A model generated the notes under the pieces. The model was not told the DNA's origin. It made no database searches and saw only the letters and a list, made by a program, of their open reading frames with translations. From Spirochaetales bacterium (GTDB lineage Bacteria > Spirochaetota > Spirochaetia > Sphaerochaetales > Sphaerochaetaceae), in the NCBI GenBank assembly GCA_012800465.1, contig JAAZJI010000177.1:1-7310 (forward strand): a DNA stretch of 7,310 nt, read 5' to 3'. The number at the start of each line of letters is the position of its first letter. The first letter of the stretch is position 1. The position numbers were made by a program, and so were the translations under genes. Shown here in pieces: positions 1 through 5,769 of this stretch.

Positions 1-101
<101 letters not shown>

Positions 102-116
102 TCTTTTTTCTTCTTC

Positions 117-145
117 ATCCAGGCTTCTGACGCCTGGATTTTTTT
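117..145 (+). terminator. Rho-independent terminator of the 5S/rRNA operon
   Basis: ATCCAGGC (117-124) pairs perfectly with GCCTGGAT (132-139) around the loop TTCTGAC. A run of seven T (139-145) follows. It starts about 15 bases after the end of 5S. A near copy lies at 530-559. Confidence 0.93.
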
Positions 146-157
146 CACGGTTTTTCT

Positions 158-519
158 GAATGTAGGAAGTACTCGGTGCTATACTTTGACGAGGGCATGG
201 AAACCCGTTTCGAACATGACGGCACGATCAACACGCCCGAGAACGACATGATTACCGCCCAAGACACCGACATTCTGAAACAGATTCTGCCAAAGATCGA
301 CTATACCGCGGCCTTGGTACCCGATGCGGGCAAGGAGGCCGTGCGCATGGCGTGTGAAACGGCGAAGTCGCCAAGGGGCGGATCAAGGTGAAAGCCAGCG
401 GCGGTGTCGCCAGCCTGGAGGACCAATGGGAGTTCATCAAGCTTGGAGCAAGCCGGGTGGCCGGACGCGGCAACATCGTGGAGCAGATGGAGGAGATCGG
501 GGTCTTCGGAGCGCTGTGA
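158..519 (+). pseudogene. Frameshifted remnant of a DeoC-like (deoxyribose-phosphate) aldolase
   Basis: Two reading frames join into one protein-like sequence. The first frame (possible GTG start at 176, open upstream to at least 158) reads LYFDEGMETRF...TAALVPDAGKEAVRMACE and stops at 389-391. The second opens just after a stop at 355-357 and reads NGEVAKGRIKVKASGGV, then SLEDQWEFIKLGASRVAGRG, and ends in a TGA at 517-519. The block KASGGV-x2-LED-x4-FIKLGASR matches the end of the DeoC TIM barrel, where the phosphate-binding strands lie. The joined product is about 114 residues against roughly 220-260 for DeoC, and the catalytic KTSTGF strand is not visible, so it is unlikely to be active. 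The shift lies around 355-388. The N-terminal half is not clearly DeoC, so another aldolase-type barrel is possible. It is followed by its own terminator. Confidence 0.6.
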
Positions 520-526
520 TCCGCTT

Positions 527-1309
527 CTACATCCAGGCTTCGAACGCCTGGATGTTTTTCGCCCGTCCCTCCGCATCATGGAGGTAGACGGGGAGATTCG
601 AGTGGTCGGAGGGCTCGCCCTCCCGATCCGGATCCCGTTCCAACGCGTACCTGCCGGCTTTCACCTCCCGGATGAAGTCGTCGATGGAGTCGAGCTTTCG
701 GTCGAAGATCGTCGCCCGGGTGATGCGACCGATTTTTTCGACGTCGTGGATATCCGCTCCCGCGATCATCGGAAGACCGTGGCGTTCGGCATATCTGCGG
801 GCCTTGCGGTCGAACTCCGCCTCGTTCTCCCCGTTGATCGTCTCGACCGCGTGGACGGTATGGGGGTGAAGGGAGATTCTGCTTAAGTAGCCGCGCTCCC
901 GGAACGGGTGGGCCTGGACGACGAGGCCGCCCTCCCTGTCGACCGTCTCATAGAGGGTGCGATGATCCCAGCCCATGATTTCGGGATGGTCGGCCAGATA
1001 CTCGGGCGAAAGGCCGTAGATGAGAAACTCGTCCTGCCCGTAGGAGAACTCGAAGCCGAAGAAGACGGAAAGACCCGTCTGATCGCCGTACTGTTTGGCC
1101 TCTTCGTATCCTGTGCAAAGTCTGCGGATCCGCTCCTTCCAGGGAAGTCTGTGGGGAACGTTGGTGTTCCCGTTGAAGAAGTGGTCGGTCACGATGACGC
1201 CGCTGTATCCGGCATCCAGATACGGTCGGACATATGCGTTTCCCCTGGAGAGGCCGCACGCGCTGGCCTGGCTGGTATGAAGATGGGTCTCGTAGCGGTA
1301 TCCGCTCAT
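527..1309 (-). CDS. PHP-domain metal-dependent phosphoesterase
   Basis: The protein has 260 residues and a PHP (polymerase and histidinol phosphatase) fold, expected to bind a two- or three-metal cluster and hydrolyse a phosphoester; the substrate cannot be read from the sequence. Metal ligands stand in the usual order: HLH (H9, H11), TDH (D42, H43), FGFEF (E87), QAHPF (H134) and ADIHD (D186, H188). There is no polymerase or other added domain and no signal peptide, so it is probably cytoplasmic. I chose the ATG at 1309 because AAGGA stands 6-7 bases before it; a TTG at 1330 would add seven residues but has no better ribosome site. A promoter (TTGGAG-17-TATAGT) lies just upstream. It is divergent from metN and convergent with the aldolase remnant. 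The C-terminal residues IQAFEAWM are encoded by the opposite-strand terminator hairpin, which suggests that the original end of the gene was elsewhere. Confidence 0.9.
   Translation of the reverse strand: MSGYRYETHLHTSQASACGLSRGNAYVRPYLDAGYSGVIVTDHFFNGNTNVPHRLPWKERIRRLCTGYEEAKQYGDQTGLSVFFGFEFSYGQDEFLIYGLSPEYLADHPEIMGWDHRTLYETVDREGGLVVQAHPFRERGYLSRISLHPHTVHAVETINGENEAEFDRKARRYAERHGLPMIAGADIHDVEKIGRITRATIFDRKLDSIDDFIREVKAGRYALERDPDREGEPSDHSNLPVYLHDAEGRAKNIQAFEAWM
530..559 (+). terminator. Terminator after the aldolase remnant, near copy of the 5S terminator
   Basis: CATCCAGGC (530-538) pairs perfectly with GCCTGGATG (546-554) around the loop TTCGAAC, followed by TTTTT (555-559). Only the two middle loop bases and the outermost pair differ from the hairpin at 117-139. 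On the minus strand the same bases are the last codons of the PHP gene. There is no T run on that side, so the terminator works for the plus strand. Confidence 0.85.
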
Positions 1310-1329
1310 GGGTATTCCTTTTTTCTCCA

Positions 1330-1358
1330 ACTATATCCTTTTCCGCATCCTTCTCCAA
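1330..1358 (-). promoter_or_regulatory. Sigma-70-type promoter of the PHP gene
   Basis: Read on the minus strand, -35 TTGGAG (1358-1353) and -10 TATAGT (1335-1330) are separated by 17 bases. Transcription would start near 1323, leaving a leader of about 14 bases that just holds the ribosome site. Confidence 0.6.
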
Positions 1359-1381
1359 GGTGGAGATCCTCGCTCCACTTG
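1353..1381. promoter_or_regulatory. Inverted-repeat cluster between divergent promoters, candidate operator
   Basis: Three related arms lie in a row: CTCCA (1353-1357), TGGAG (1361-1365) and CTCCA (1373-1377). The middle arm can pair with either neighbour. With flanking CAAG (1356-1359) and CTTG (1378-1381), the second pairing extends to nine base pairs with one bulged G. The cluster spans from the -35 of the PHP promoter to the -35 of the metN promoter, where one bound protein could affect both. No known consensus was recognised. Confidence 0.35.
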
Positions 1382-1407
1382 TTCAAGAATCCCCTTTCCT
1401 CTATGAT
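1379..1407 (+). promoter_or_regulatory. Promoter of metNIQ
   Basis: -35 TTGTTC (1379-1384), a 17-base spacer and -10 TATGAT (1402-1407) predict a start near 1414. The leader to the ATG at 1443 would be about 29 bases. It begins with a small hairpin, ATCCG (1415-1419) with CGGAT (1423-1427). That is far too short for a SAM riboswitch or T-box. Confidence 0.55.
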
Positions 1408-1442
1408 GGTCTCAATCCGTTTCGGATATGGAAGGTATATAT

Positions 1443-2456
1443 ATGCAGATTCGACTGGAAAACCTGAAAAAAAAGTATGGTTCGCTGCATGCGGTCAACG
1501 GAATCAGTCTGTCCATCCCTTCCAATCTGATCTACGGGATCATCGGCAAGAGCGGAGCGGGGAAGTCCACCCTGGTCCGCCTGATCAGTCTCCTGGAGAA
1601 GCCGGATGACGGGCACGTGTATTTCGACGGACTCAGGGTCGACGACCTTGCCAAGGAGGAGCTCATCAGGCGTCGCAGGCGGGTGGGGATGATCTTCCAG
1701 AACTTCAACCTCTTCTCCAGCCGGAACGCCGCCCAGAACGTGGCCTATCCCCTTGAGATCATCGGAACCCCGAAAGCCGAAATTCGCTTTCGGGTCGCCG
1801 AGCTGCTCGACCTCGTCGGTCTCGCCGATCGCGGAAATGCTCCGATCTCCACCTTGAGCGGCGGGCAGAAGCAGCGGGTCGCGATCGCCCGAGCTCTGGC
1901 GTGCAACCCCGACATCCTCTTCTGCGATGAAGCGACGAGCGCCCTCGATCCCCAGACCACCCATTCGATCCTCGCGCTGCTGAAGGAGATCCAGCGGAAG
2001 ATGGGCCTCACGATCGTGATGATCACCCACCAGATGGAGGTGGTGCGGGACGTCTGTGACCTCGTGGCGGTACTTGATGACGGGAAGGTCGTCGAAGAGG
2101 GGCCGGTGGCGGACATCTTCGCCAAGCCCGAAAGCGATGTCACCAAGGAGTTTCTCTCCCATCTGGTGGGAACCGACGCGGGCGGCGAAGAGCAGATGGT
2201 CCAATGGTCCAGCAAGCGGGGGGCGTACATCCTGCGCTTCCGCGGCGAGACCACCGACCAGCCGATCCTAAGCCAGATCGTCCGCGAGACGGGAATCGAT
2301 TTCAACATCCGGGCCGGCGGAGTCCAGAAGGTCGGCGGAGAGGTCGAGATCGGAACCCTGGTCGTCGACATCCAGGGAAGCGGGAAGGAGCAGGAAGACG
2401 TGGTTGCACGGCTTCGTGAACGTGGAGTCCATGTGGAACGGGAGGAGCGGGTATGA
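1443..2456 (+). CDS. metN: Methionine ABC importer, ATP-binding subunit MetN
   Basis: This 337-residue ATPase powers uptake of L- and D-methionine through MetI at the cytoplasmic face of the inner membrane. Visible ABC motifs are Walker A GKSGAGKST (35-43), Q-loop Gln in MIFQN (Q86), signature LSGGQ (138-142), Walker B ILFCDEAT (158-165, catalytic E163) and the H-loop in ITHQ (H196). The tail from about 257 to 335 fits the NIL domain, which in MetN binds cytoplasmic methionine and inhibits transport. I chose the ATG at 1443 because GGAAGG at 1430-1435 lies seven bases ahead of it; the in-frame ATG at 1428 overlaps the edge of that site and adds only five residues. The stop overlaps the metI start in an ATGA, pointing to coupled translation. 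The length is normal for the family. Confidence 0.96.
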   Translation: MQIRLENLKKKYGSLHAVNGISLSIPSNLIYGIIGKSGAGKSTLVRLISLLEKPDDGHVYFDGLRVDDLAKEELIRRRRRVGMIFQNFNLFSSRNAAQNVAYPLEIIGTPKAEIRFRVAELLDLVGLADRGNAPISTLSGGQKQRVAIARALACNPDILFCDEATSALDPQTTHSILALLKEIQRKMGLTIVMITHQMEVVRDVCDLVAVLDDGKVVEEGPVADIFAKPESDVTKEFLSHLVGTDAGGEEQMVQWSSKRGAYILRFRGETTDQPILSQIVRETGIDFNIRAGGVQKVGGEVEIGTLVVDIQGSGKEQEDVVARLRERGVHVEREERV

Positions 2457-3118
2457 GTGCGAAGATCTGGATTCTGATTTGGAATTCGACCCTTCAGACC
2501 CTCGGCATGGTGTTCTTCTCCACCCTGTTCTCCCTGATTCTCGGGCTTCCTTTGGGGGTGCTCCTCTTCGCGACCGGCGAGGAGCGGCAGGGCGGAATCA
2601 TTCCCATGCCGCTTTTGAATTCGGTGCTGAGCCGGATCGTGAACGTGCTGCGCTCCTTTCCTTTCATCATTCTCATGATTCTCTTGTTCCCTCTTTCGAG
2701 GTTGTTGATCGGAACGAGCATCGGGACCACCGCTACGATCGTTCCGCTGTCGATCGCGGCAGCTCCGTTCGTCGCGCGGATCATCGAGACCGCGCTCAAG
2801 GAGGTGGATCCGGGCGTCGTTCAAGCCGCCCGCGCAATGGGCTCGACGAACTTCCAGATCGTCCGGAAGGTGCTGATCCCCGAGGCGATGCCCTCCCTGG
2901 TCAGCGGAGTCGCCCTCACGATCATCAACCTGATCGGCTACTCGGCGATGGCCGGAGCGATCGGGGGTGGCGGGTTGGGGGATCTGGCGATCCGCTACGG
3001 GTATCAGCGCTTCAGAGGCGATATCATGCTGGTTGCGGTGATCATCATCCTCGTTCTCGTCGAGATCGTCCAGATCATGGGCAACCGGCTCAGCGCCCGG
3101 CTTCTGGCCCGCCGCTGA
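2453..3118 (+). CDS. metI: Methionine ABC importer, permease MetI
   Basis: The 221-residue inner-membrane permease forms the methionine channel as a dimer and couples to MetN. Hydrophobic segments lie near 15-40, 55-80, 85-110, 150-175 and 190-212, giving the usual five-helix pattern. The EAA coupling loop is clear around 117-150 (VDPGVVQAARAMGSTNFQIV, then the IPEAMPSLVSG end). The GYSAMAGAIGGGGLGDLA stretch after the loop is typical of MetI. A GGGAGGAG ribosome site sits inside the end of metN, and the start overlaps the metN stop by four bases. Nothing looks broken or missing. Confidence 0.96.
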   Translation: MSAKIWILIWNSTLQTLGMVFFSTLFSLILGLPLGVLLFATGEERQGGIIPMPLLNSVLSRIVNVLRSFPFIILMILLFPLSRLLIGTSIGTTATIVPLSIAAAPFVARIIETALKEVDPGVVQAARAMGSTNFQIVRKVLIPEAMPSLVSGVALTIINLIGYSAMAGAIGGGGLGDLAIRYGYQRFRGDIMLVAVIIILVLVEIVQIMGNRLSARLLARR

Positions 3119-3171
3119 GAAAACACCATCAGAACCAAGAATCATCCCCTATGGGAAAATAGGAGTATATC

Positions 3172-3981
3172 ATGAACAGACATTTGACAGCGATCATCCT
3201 GATCATTTTGAGCGGAACGCTTCTCTTCGGAGCGGGAGCGAAAGAGCCCCAGGATGCCAAGACGCTTCTCGTCGGCGCGACTCCCGTGCCTCACGCCGCG
3301 TTCCTCAACCTCGTCGTCGAGGACCTGGCCGCCCAGGGATACACGCTCAAGGTCCGGGAGTTCACCGATTACGTGACCCCCAACGAAGCGCTTGAAAGCG
3401 GGGAGCTGGATGCGAACTTCTTCCAGCACATCCCCTACCTGGAGTCCTTCAACAAGGAGCGCGGCTTCCACCTGGTGAACGCCGGCGGCATCCACGTCGA
3501 GCCGTTCGCTCTCTACAGCGACCGCCATGCTTCCCTGGAAGCTCTCCCAGGCGGTGCGACGATCGCGATCCCCAACGACCCGACCAACGAAGGCCGGGCC
3601 CTCCTGCTGCTTCAAAGCGCCGGGCTCCTGACCCTCGACTCCAAGGCGGGTCTGGAGGCGACCCCCCTGGACATCGTGGCGAACCCGAAGAACCTCCGCT
3701 TCCGTGAGATCGAAGCGGCGAGCCTTCCGCGGGTGCTGAAGGACGTCGACGGGGCGATCATCAACGGAAACTACGCGATTCCCGCCGGCCTGGTGGCCAC
3801 CCGTGACGGACTGTTCGTCGAGGGTGCCGACAGCCCCTACGTCAACGTCGTCGCGGTGAAGGCGGGCCGGGAGAACGAGGCCGGGATCAAGGCCCTCGTC
3901 ACGGCTCTGCGCGGCGCGAAGATCAAGGCGTACGTCGCCGAGCACTACAAGAACGGTGAAGTCGTCCTCGTGACCGAATGA
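3172..3981 (+). CDS. metQ: Methionine-binding protein MetQ (NlpA family), without lipobox
   Basis: This 269-residue binding protein captures methionine outside the inner membrane and delivers it to MetNI. Family motifs are VGATPVPHA, FTDYVTPN, LDANFFQHIPYL, IPNDPTNEGRALLLL, NGNYAIPAGL and DSPYVNVV. The N-terminus is a signal peptide: R3, then a hydrophobic stretch to about residue 20, then FGAGAKEPQ. MetQ proteins are usually lipoproteins with a cysteine after the signal, but this one has no cysteine at all, so cleavage by signal peptidase I near GAGA-KE and a free periplasmic protein are expected. The start is set by AGGAG at 3161-3165. It is 53 bases after metI, with no terminator between, so it belongs to the same operon. 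A weak hairpin (3148-3152 with 3159-3163) partly covers the ribosome site. Confidence 0.95.
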   Translation: MNRHLTAIILIILSGTLLFGAGAKEPQDAKTLLVGATPVPHAAFLNLVVEDLAAQGYTLKVREFTDYVTPNEALESGELDANFFQHIPYLESFNKERGFHLVNAGGIHVEPFALYSDRHASLEALPGGATIAIPNDPTNEGRALLLLQSAGLLTLDSKAGLEATPLDIVANPKNLRFREIEAASLPRVLKDVDGAIINGNYAIPAGLVATRDGLFVEGADSPYVNVVAVKAGRENEAGIKALVTALRGAKIKAYVAEHYKNGEVVLVTE

Positions 3982-4000
3982 CCGGTCGGATCGAAGATGT

Positions 4001-4028
4001 GGCCTCCGATGGGATCGGAGGTCATTTT
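4001..4028 (+). terminator. Terminator of the metNIQ operon
   Basis: GGCCTCCGAT (4001-4010) pairs with ATCGGAGGTC (4014-4023), ten pairs with one G-T wobble, around a GGG loop. The tail ATTTTAT is short, so the signal is good but not ideal. Confidence 0.75.
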
Positions 4029-4031
4029 ATG

Positions 4032-4045
4032 TGCATATACATGCA
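4032..4045. promoter_or_regulatory. Upstream copy of TGCAT-N4-ATGCA operator (ARG-box-like)
   Basis: TGCAT (4032-4036), spacer ATAC, ATGCA (4041-4045) is a perfect palindrome with five-base arms and a four-base spacer. The ArgR consensus TGAAT-N4-ATTCA has the same geometry and differs by one base per arm. The centre is 62 bp from that of the second copy. Confidence 0.5.
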
Positions 4046-4051
4046 TCATAA

Positions 4052-4112
4052 CCGAAACATATCGAAAATATCCGTATATTTATTGACGATATTTGCATGA
4101 ATATGCAATACT
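4052..4112 (+). promoter_or_regulatory. Promoter region of the ornithine carbamoyltransferase gene
   Basis: Two overlapping choices exist. One is CCGAAA (4052-4057), 17 bases, TATATT (4075-4080), starting near 4087 with a leader of about 45 bases. The other is TTGACG (4083-4088), 18 bases, AATACT (4107-4112), which leaves only about 13 leader bases. In the second, the operator at 4093-4108 sits between -35 and -10; in the first it lies just after the start. Both fit repression. Runs of A at 4055-4057 and 4065-4068 are one helical turn apart, hinting at bent DNA between the two operators. Confidence 0.5.
4093..4108. promoter_or_regulatory. Promoter-overlapping TTGCAT-N4-ATGCAA operator (ARG-box-like)
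   Basis: TTGCAT (4093-4098), spacer GAAT, ATGCAA (4103-4108) is a perfect palindrome with six-base arms. It also contains CATGAATA, which resembles the first half of the Bacillus AhrC box. It lies 24 bases before the ornithine carbamoyltransferase ATG. Confidence 0.55.
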
Positions 4113-4131
4113 CTCCGGAAGGAGAAACGCC

Positions 4132-5094
4132 ATGGAACGTCTCAAAGGCCGAAGCTATCTGACCCTCCGCGACTACACCGAAGAGGAGATCCTGCACCTC
4201 CTTTCGCTGGCACGGGATCTCCGTGCGAAGAAGCGGGGCTCTCCGTACCCCGCCCACCTGAAGGGGAAGCTGCTGGAGGGCAGGAACATCGTCCTGCTCT
4301 TCGACAAGGCCTCGACCCGGACCCGCTGCTCCTTCGAGGTCGCCGCCTTCGATGAGGGGGCGAGCGTAACGTATCTGACGAACAGCCAGATGGGGAAGAA
4401 GGAATCGATCGAGGACACGGCGAAGGTGCTCGGCCGCCTCTACGACTCGATCGAGTACCGCGGCTTCGAACAGTCGATCGTCGAGGAGCTCGCCCGCCAC
4501 AGCGGCGTTCCCGTGTACAACGGGCTGACGGATGACGACCACCCGACCCAGGTTCTCGCCGACGTGCTGACGGCGGTCGACCATACCGGCAAACAACCCC
4601 GTGACCTGGTCTTCACCTATGTCGGCGATGGGCGGAACAACGTCAGCAACGCCCTTGCGATCGGAGCCCGGCAGCTTGGGATGGAGTACCGGGTCGCCGC
4701 CCCGAAGGCGCTGCAGCCCCTTGATAGCGAGCATGTGAAGGTGTTCGAGGATCCCTATGAAGCGGTGAAGGGGTGCGACGTCATCTACACCGACGTGTGG
4801 GTCTCGATGGGCGAGGAGGCGAAGATGCGGGAGCGGATCGGACTTTTGAAGGAGTACCAGGTCACGATGGATCTCCTCAAGGCATCGCAGAACCCCGGCG
4901 TGCTCTTCGAGCACTGCCTCCCGGCGTTCCACGACCTTGAGACGACGATCGGAATGGAGGTCTACGAAGAGTTCGGCCTCACGGCGATGGAGGTGACGGA
5001 TGAAGTCTTCCGCTCCTCCCGTTCGGTGGTCTTCGACCAGGCGGAGAATCGGATGCATACGATCAAGGCGATCATGGTCGCAACGCTTGGATAG
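4132..5094 (+). CDS. argF: Ornithine carbamoyltransferase
   Basis: The 320-residue cytoplasmic enzyme joins carbamoyl phosphate and ornithine to give citrulline, or runs in reverse in the arginine deiminase route. Signature parts are STRTR (61-65) and HPTQ (137-140) for carbamoyl phosphate, VWVSMGE (222-228) and HCLPAFH (261-267, C262) for ornithine, and [11 protein letters not shown] near the end with R307. The start at 4132 has AAGGAG seven bases ahead (4119-4124). Wording such as [16 protein letters not shown] and [12 protein letters not shown] also resembles catabolic ArcB, so argF against arcB is not settled. No arcA or arcC is adjacent, and the ARG-box-like operators favour arginine-repressed synthesis. 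Compared with the ArcB/ArgF pattern I know, about 13 residues are missing near residues 197-206, between PKALQPLD and EDPYEAVKG. The gene stands alone, between terminators. Confidence 0.93.
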   Translation: MERLKGRSYLTLRDYTEEEILHLLSLARDLRAKKRGSPYPAHLKGKLLEGRNIVLLFDKASTRTRCSFEVAAFDEGASVTYLTNSQMGKKESIEDTAKVLGRLYDSIEYRGFEQSIVEELARHSGVPVYNGLTDDDHPTQVLADVLTAVDHTGKQPRDLVFTYVGDGRNNVSNALAIGARQLGMEYRVAAPKALQPLDSEHVKVFEDPYEAVKGCDVIYTDVWVSMGEEAKMRERIGLLKEYQVTMDLLKASQNPGVLFEHCLPAFHDLETTIGMEVYEEFGLTAMEVTDEVFRSSRSVVFDQAENRMHTIKAIMVATLG

Positions 5095-5108
5095 GGTCAT
5101 AATGACCC
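5094..5108 (+). repeat. Perfect palindrome over the argF stop codon
   Basis: GGGTCAT (5094-5100) and ATGACCC (5102-5108) are mirror halves around one A. The first base is the last base of the TAG stop. As RNA it folds with five pairs. Its arms recur in the hairpin at 5144-5178, so the two can pair with each other. Confidence 0.6.
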
Positions 5109-5127
5109 GATTGAACCGGTCCTCCTT

Positions 5128-5178
5128 GGGGATCGTCCCCCCTTGACCCGCCCCCCTTTCCGAGCCGGGGGCGGGTCA
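5128..5178 (+). terminator. GC-rich tandem hairpins, probable argF terminator
   Basis: A small hairpin GGGGA (5128-5132) / TCCCC (5136-5140) is followed by a perfect 12-pair stem: TGACCCGCCCCC (5144-5155) with GGGGGCGGGTCA (5167-5178), 11-base loop. No T run follows, so intrinsic termination would be weak; Rho, processing or end protection are alternatives. Confidence 0.55.
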
Positions 5179-5183
5179 TCGTA

Positions 5184-5218
5184 TGTATATACACCAAAAG
5201 AGATGAAATTGTACCAAT
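5184..5218. promoter_or_regulatory. Candidate activator sites upstream of the hsp20 promoter
   Basis: A perfect 10-base palindrome TGTATATACA (5184-5193) and an inverted repeat ATTG-TAC-CAAT (5208-5218) lie about 45 to 80 bases before the predicted start. Sigma-54 promoters need an upstream-bound activator, and these are the only symmetric sites here. They match no consensus I know. Confidence 0.3.
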
Positions 5219-5235
5219 AGTCAGTATTATTAGGG

Positions 5236-5252
5236 TTGGCACGGTAGTTGCA
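5236..5252 (+). promoter_or_regulatory. Sigma-54 (-24/-12) promoter of hsp20
   Basis: TTGGCACG (5236-5243), four bases, TTGCA (5248-5252) fits the RpoN consensus YTGGCACG-N4-TTGCW at every defined position. GG (5238-5239) and GC (5250-5251) are exactly ten bases apart. The start would be near 5263, giving a 31-base leader with GGAGGT at 5282-5287. Confidence 0.88.
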
Positions 5253-5293
5253 TGATATATGGTGACGAAACAATACGATATGGAGGTACACTT

Positions 5294-5710
5294 ATGAGAT
5301 ATCTGACAAGAAGAACGTATGGATTGTCCCCCTTCGACTCGCTCTTCGATGAGCTGTTGAACACGTGGGGAACGACGCAACGACGAGTGCCGGCGGTCAA
5401 CATCACCGAAGAGGAGAACGCCTATGTTCTCGAAGCGGAGCTGGCCGGCTACAAGCAGGATGAGGTCTCGGTCCAGGTCGAGAAGCATGTGCTGAAGATC
5501 AGTTCGAACAAGGAGACGAACCTCGAGGAGGAGACGGCGAAGAACCTCGTGACCGAGCGGTGCTACCGCTGCTTCGAGCGCGCCTTCACCCTTCCGGAGG
5601 ATGTCGACGAGAACAAGATCAGCGCGAAGTTCGCCGACGGTCTGTTGACGCTCACCCTCCCGAAGAAACCCGTCGAGAAACCCAGACCGATCGAGGTGAA
5701 GATCAAATAA
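5294..5710 (+). CDS. hsp20: Small heat-shock protein, Hsp20/alpha-crystallin family
   Basis: The 138-residue ATP-independent holdase keeps unfolding proteins soluble for later refolding by DnaK and ClpB. A short N-arm (1-32) with FDSLFDELL is followed by the alpha-crystallin domain at about 33-124, starting at PAVNITEEENAY and ending in the conserved KFADGLLTLTLPK (112-124). The tail PIEVKIK gives the I-x-I/V-type anchor used in oligomers. Residues 90-93 read CYRC where relatives usually have Ser/Arg-Tyr-Gly-Ser before F-x-R-x-F-x-LP; a CxxC here is unusual. The ATG at 5294 was chosen for GGAGGT seven bases ahead; the open frame back to 5252 would start inside the promoter. It stands alone behind a sigma-54 promoter, with a hairpin after it, and lies upstream of tetR-clpB. 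Confidence 0.94.
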   Translation: MRYLTRRTYGLSPFDSLFDELLNTWGTTQRRVPAVNITEEENAYVLEAELAGYKQDEVSVQVEKHVLKISSNKETNLEEETAKNLVTERCYRCFERAFTLPEDVDENKISAKFADGLLTLTLPKKPVEKPRPIEVKIK

Positions 5711-5731
5711 GAAGGAGAATACGCAGTGCCG

Positions 5732-5761
5732 GGAAGCCTCGCCATTGGGGGCGGGGCTTCC
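5732..5761 (+). terminator. Strong hairpin after hsp20
   Basis: GGAAGCCTCGCC (5732-5743) pairs with GGCGGGGCTTCC (5750-5761), 12 pairs with one T-G wobble, loop ATTGGG. The following AATAATGCTTGTTT is T-rich only later, so termination may be partial, allowing some hsp20 transcripts to read into tetR-clpB. Confidence 0.6.
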
Positions 5762-5769
5762 AATAATGC

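Noticed and set aside
1408..1442. SAM riboswitch or T-box before metN
   Set aside because: The predicted leader is only about 29 bases and holds a single five-pair hairpin.
404..1609. Plus-strand frames opposite the PHP gene
   Set aside because: The minus strand carries the full PHP metal-ligand set, while these frames show no recognisable motifs.
1745..3145. Long minus-strand open frame of 466 codons across metN and metI
   Set aside because: It is the mirror of two clear ABC transporter genes; low-complexity Arg/Asp/Ser-rich composition and no ribosome site.
4027..5100. Minus-strand open frame covering the whole argF gene
   Set aside because: It lies in mirror to an intact ornithine carbamoyltransferase; the His/Arg/Asp/Val/Leu-rich product matches the shadow pattern of GC-rich genes.
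5248..5263. Third copy of the TGCAT-N4-ATGCA operator at hsp20
   Set aside because: TTGCATGATATATGG has only the left arm; the TTGCA is explained by the sigma-54 -12 box.
5180..5293. CIRCE element for HrcA control of hsp20
   Set aside because: No TTAGCACTC-N9-GAGTGCTAA or close variant is present here or before tetR-clpB.
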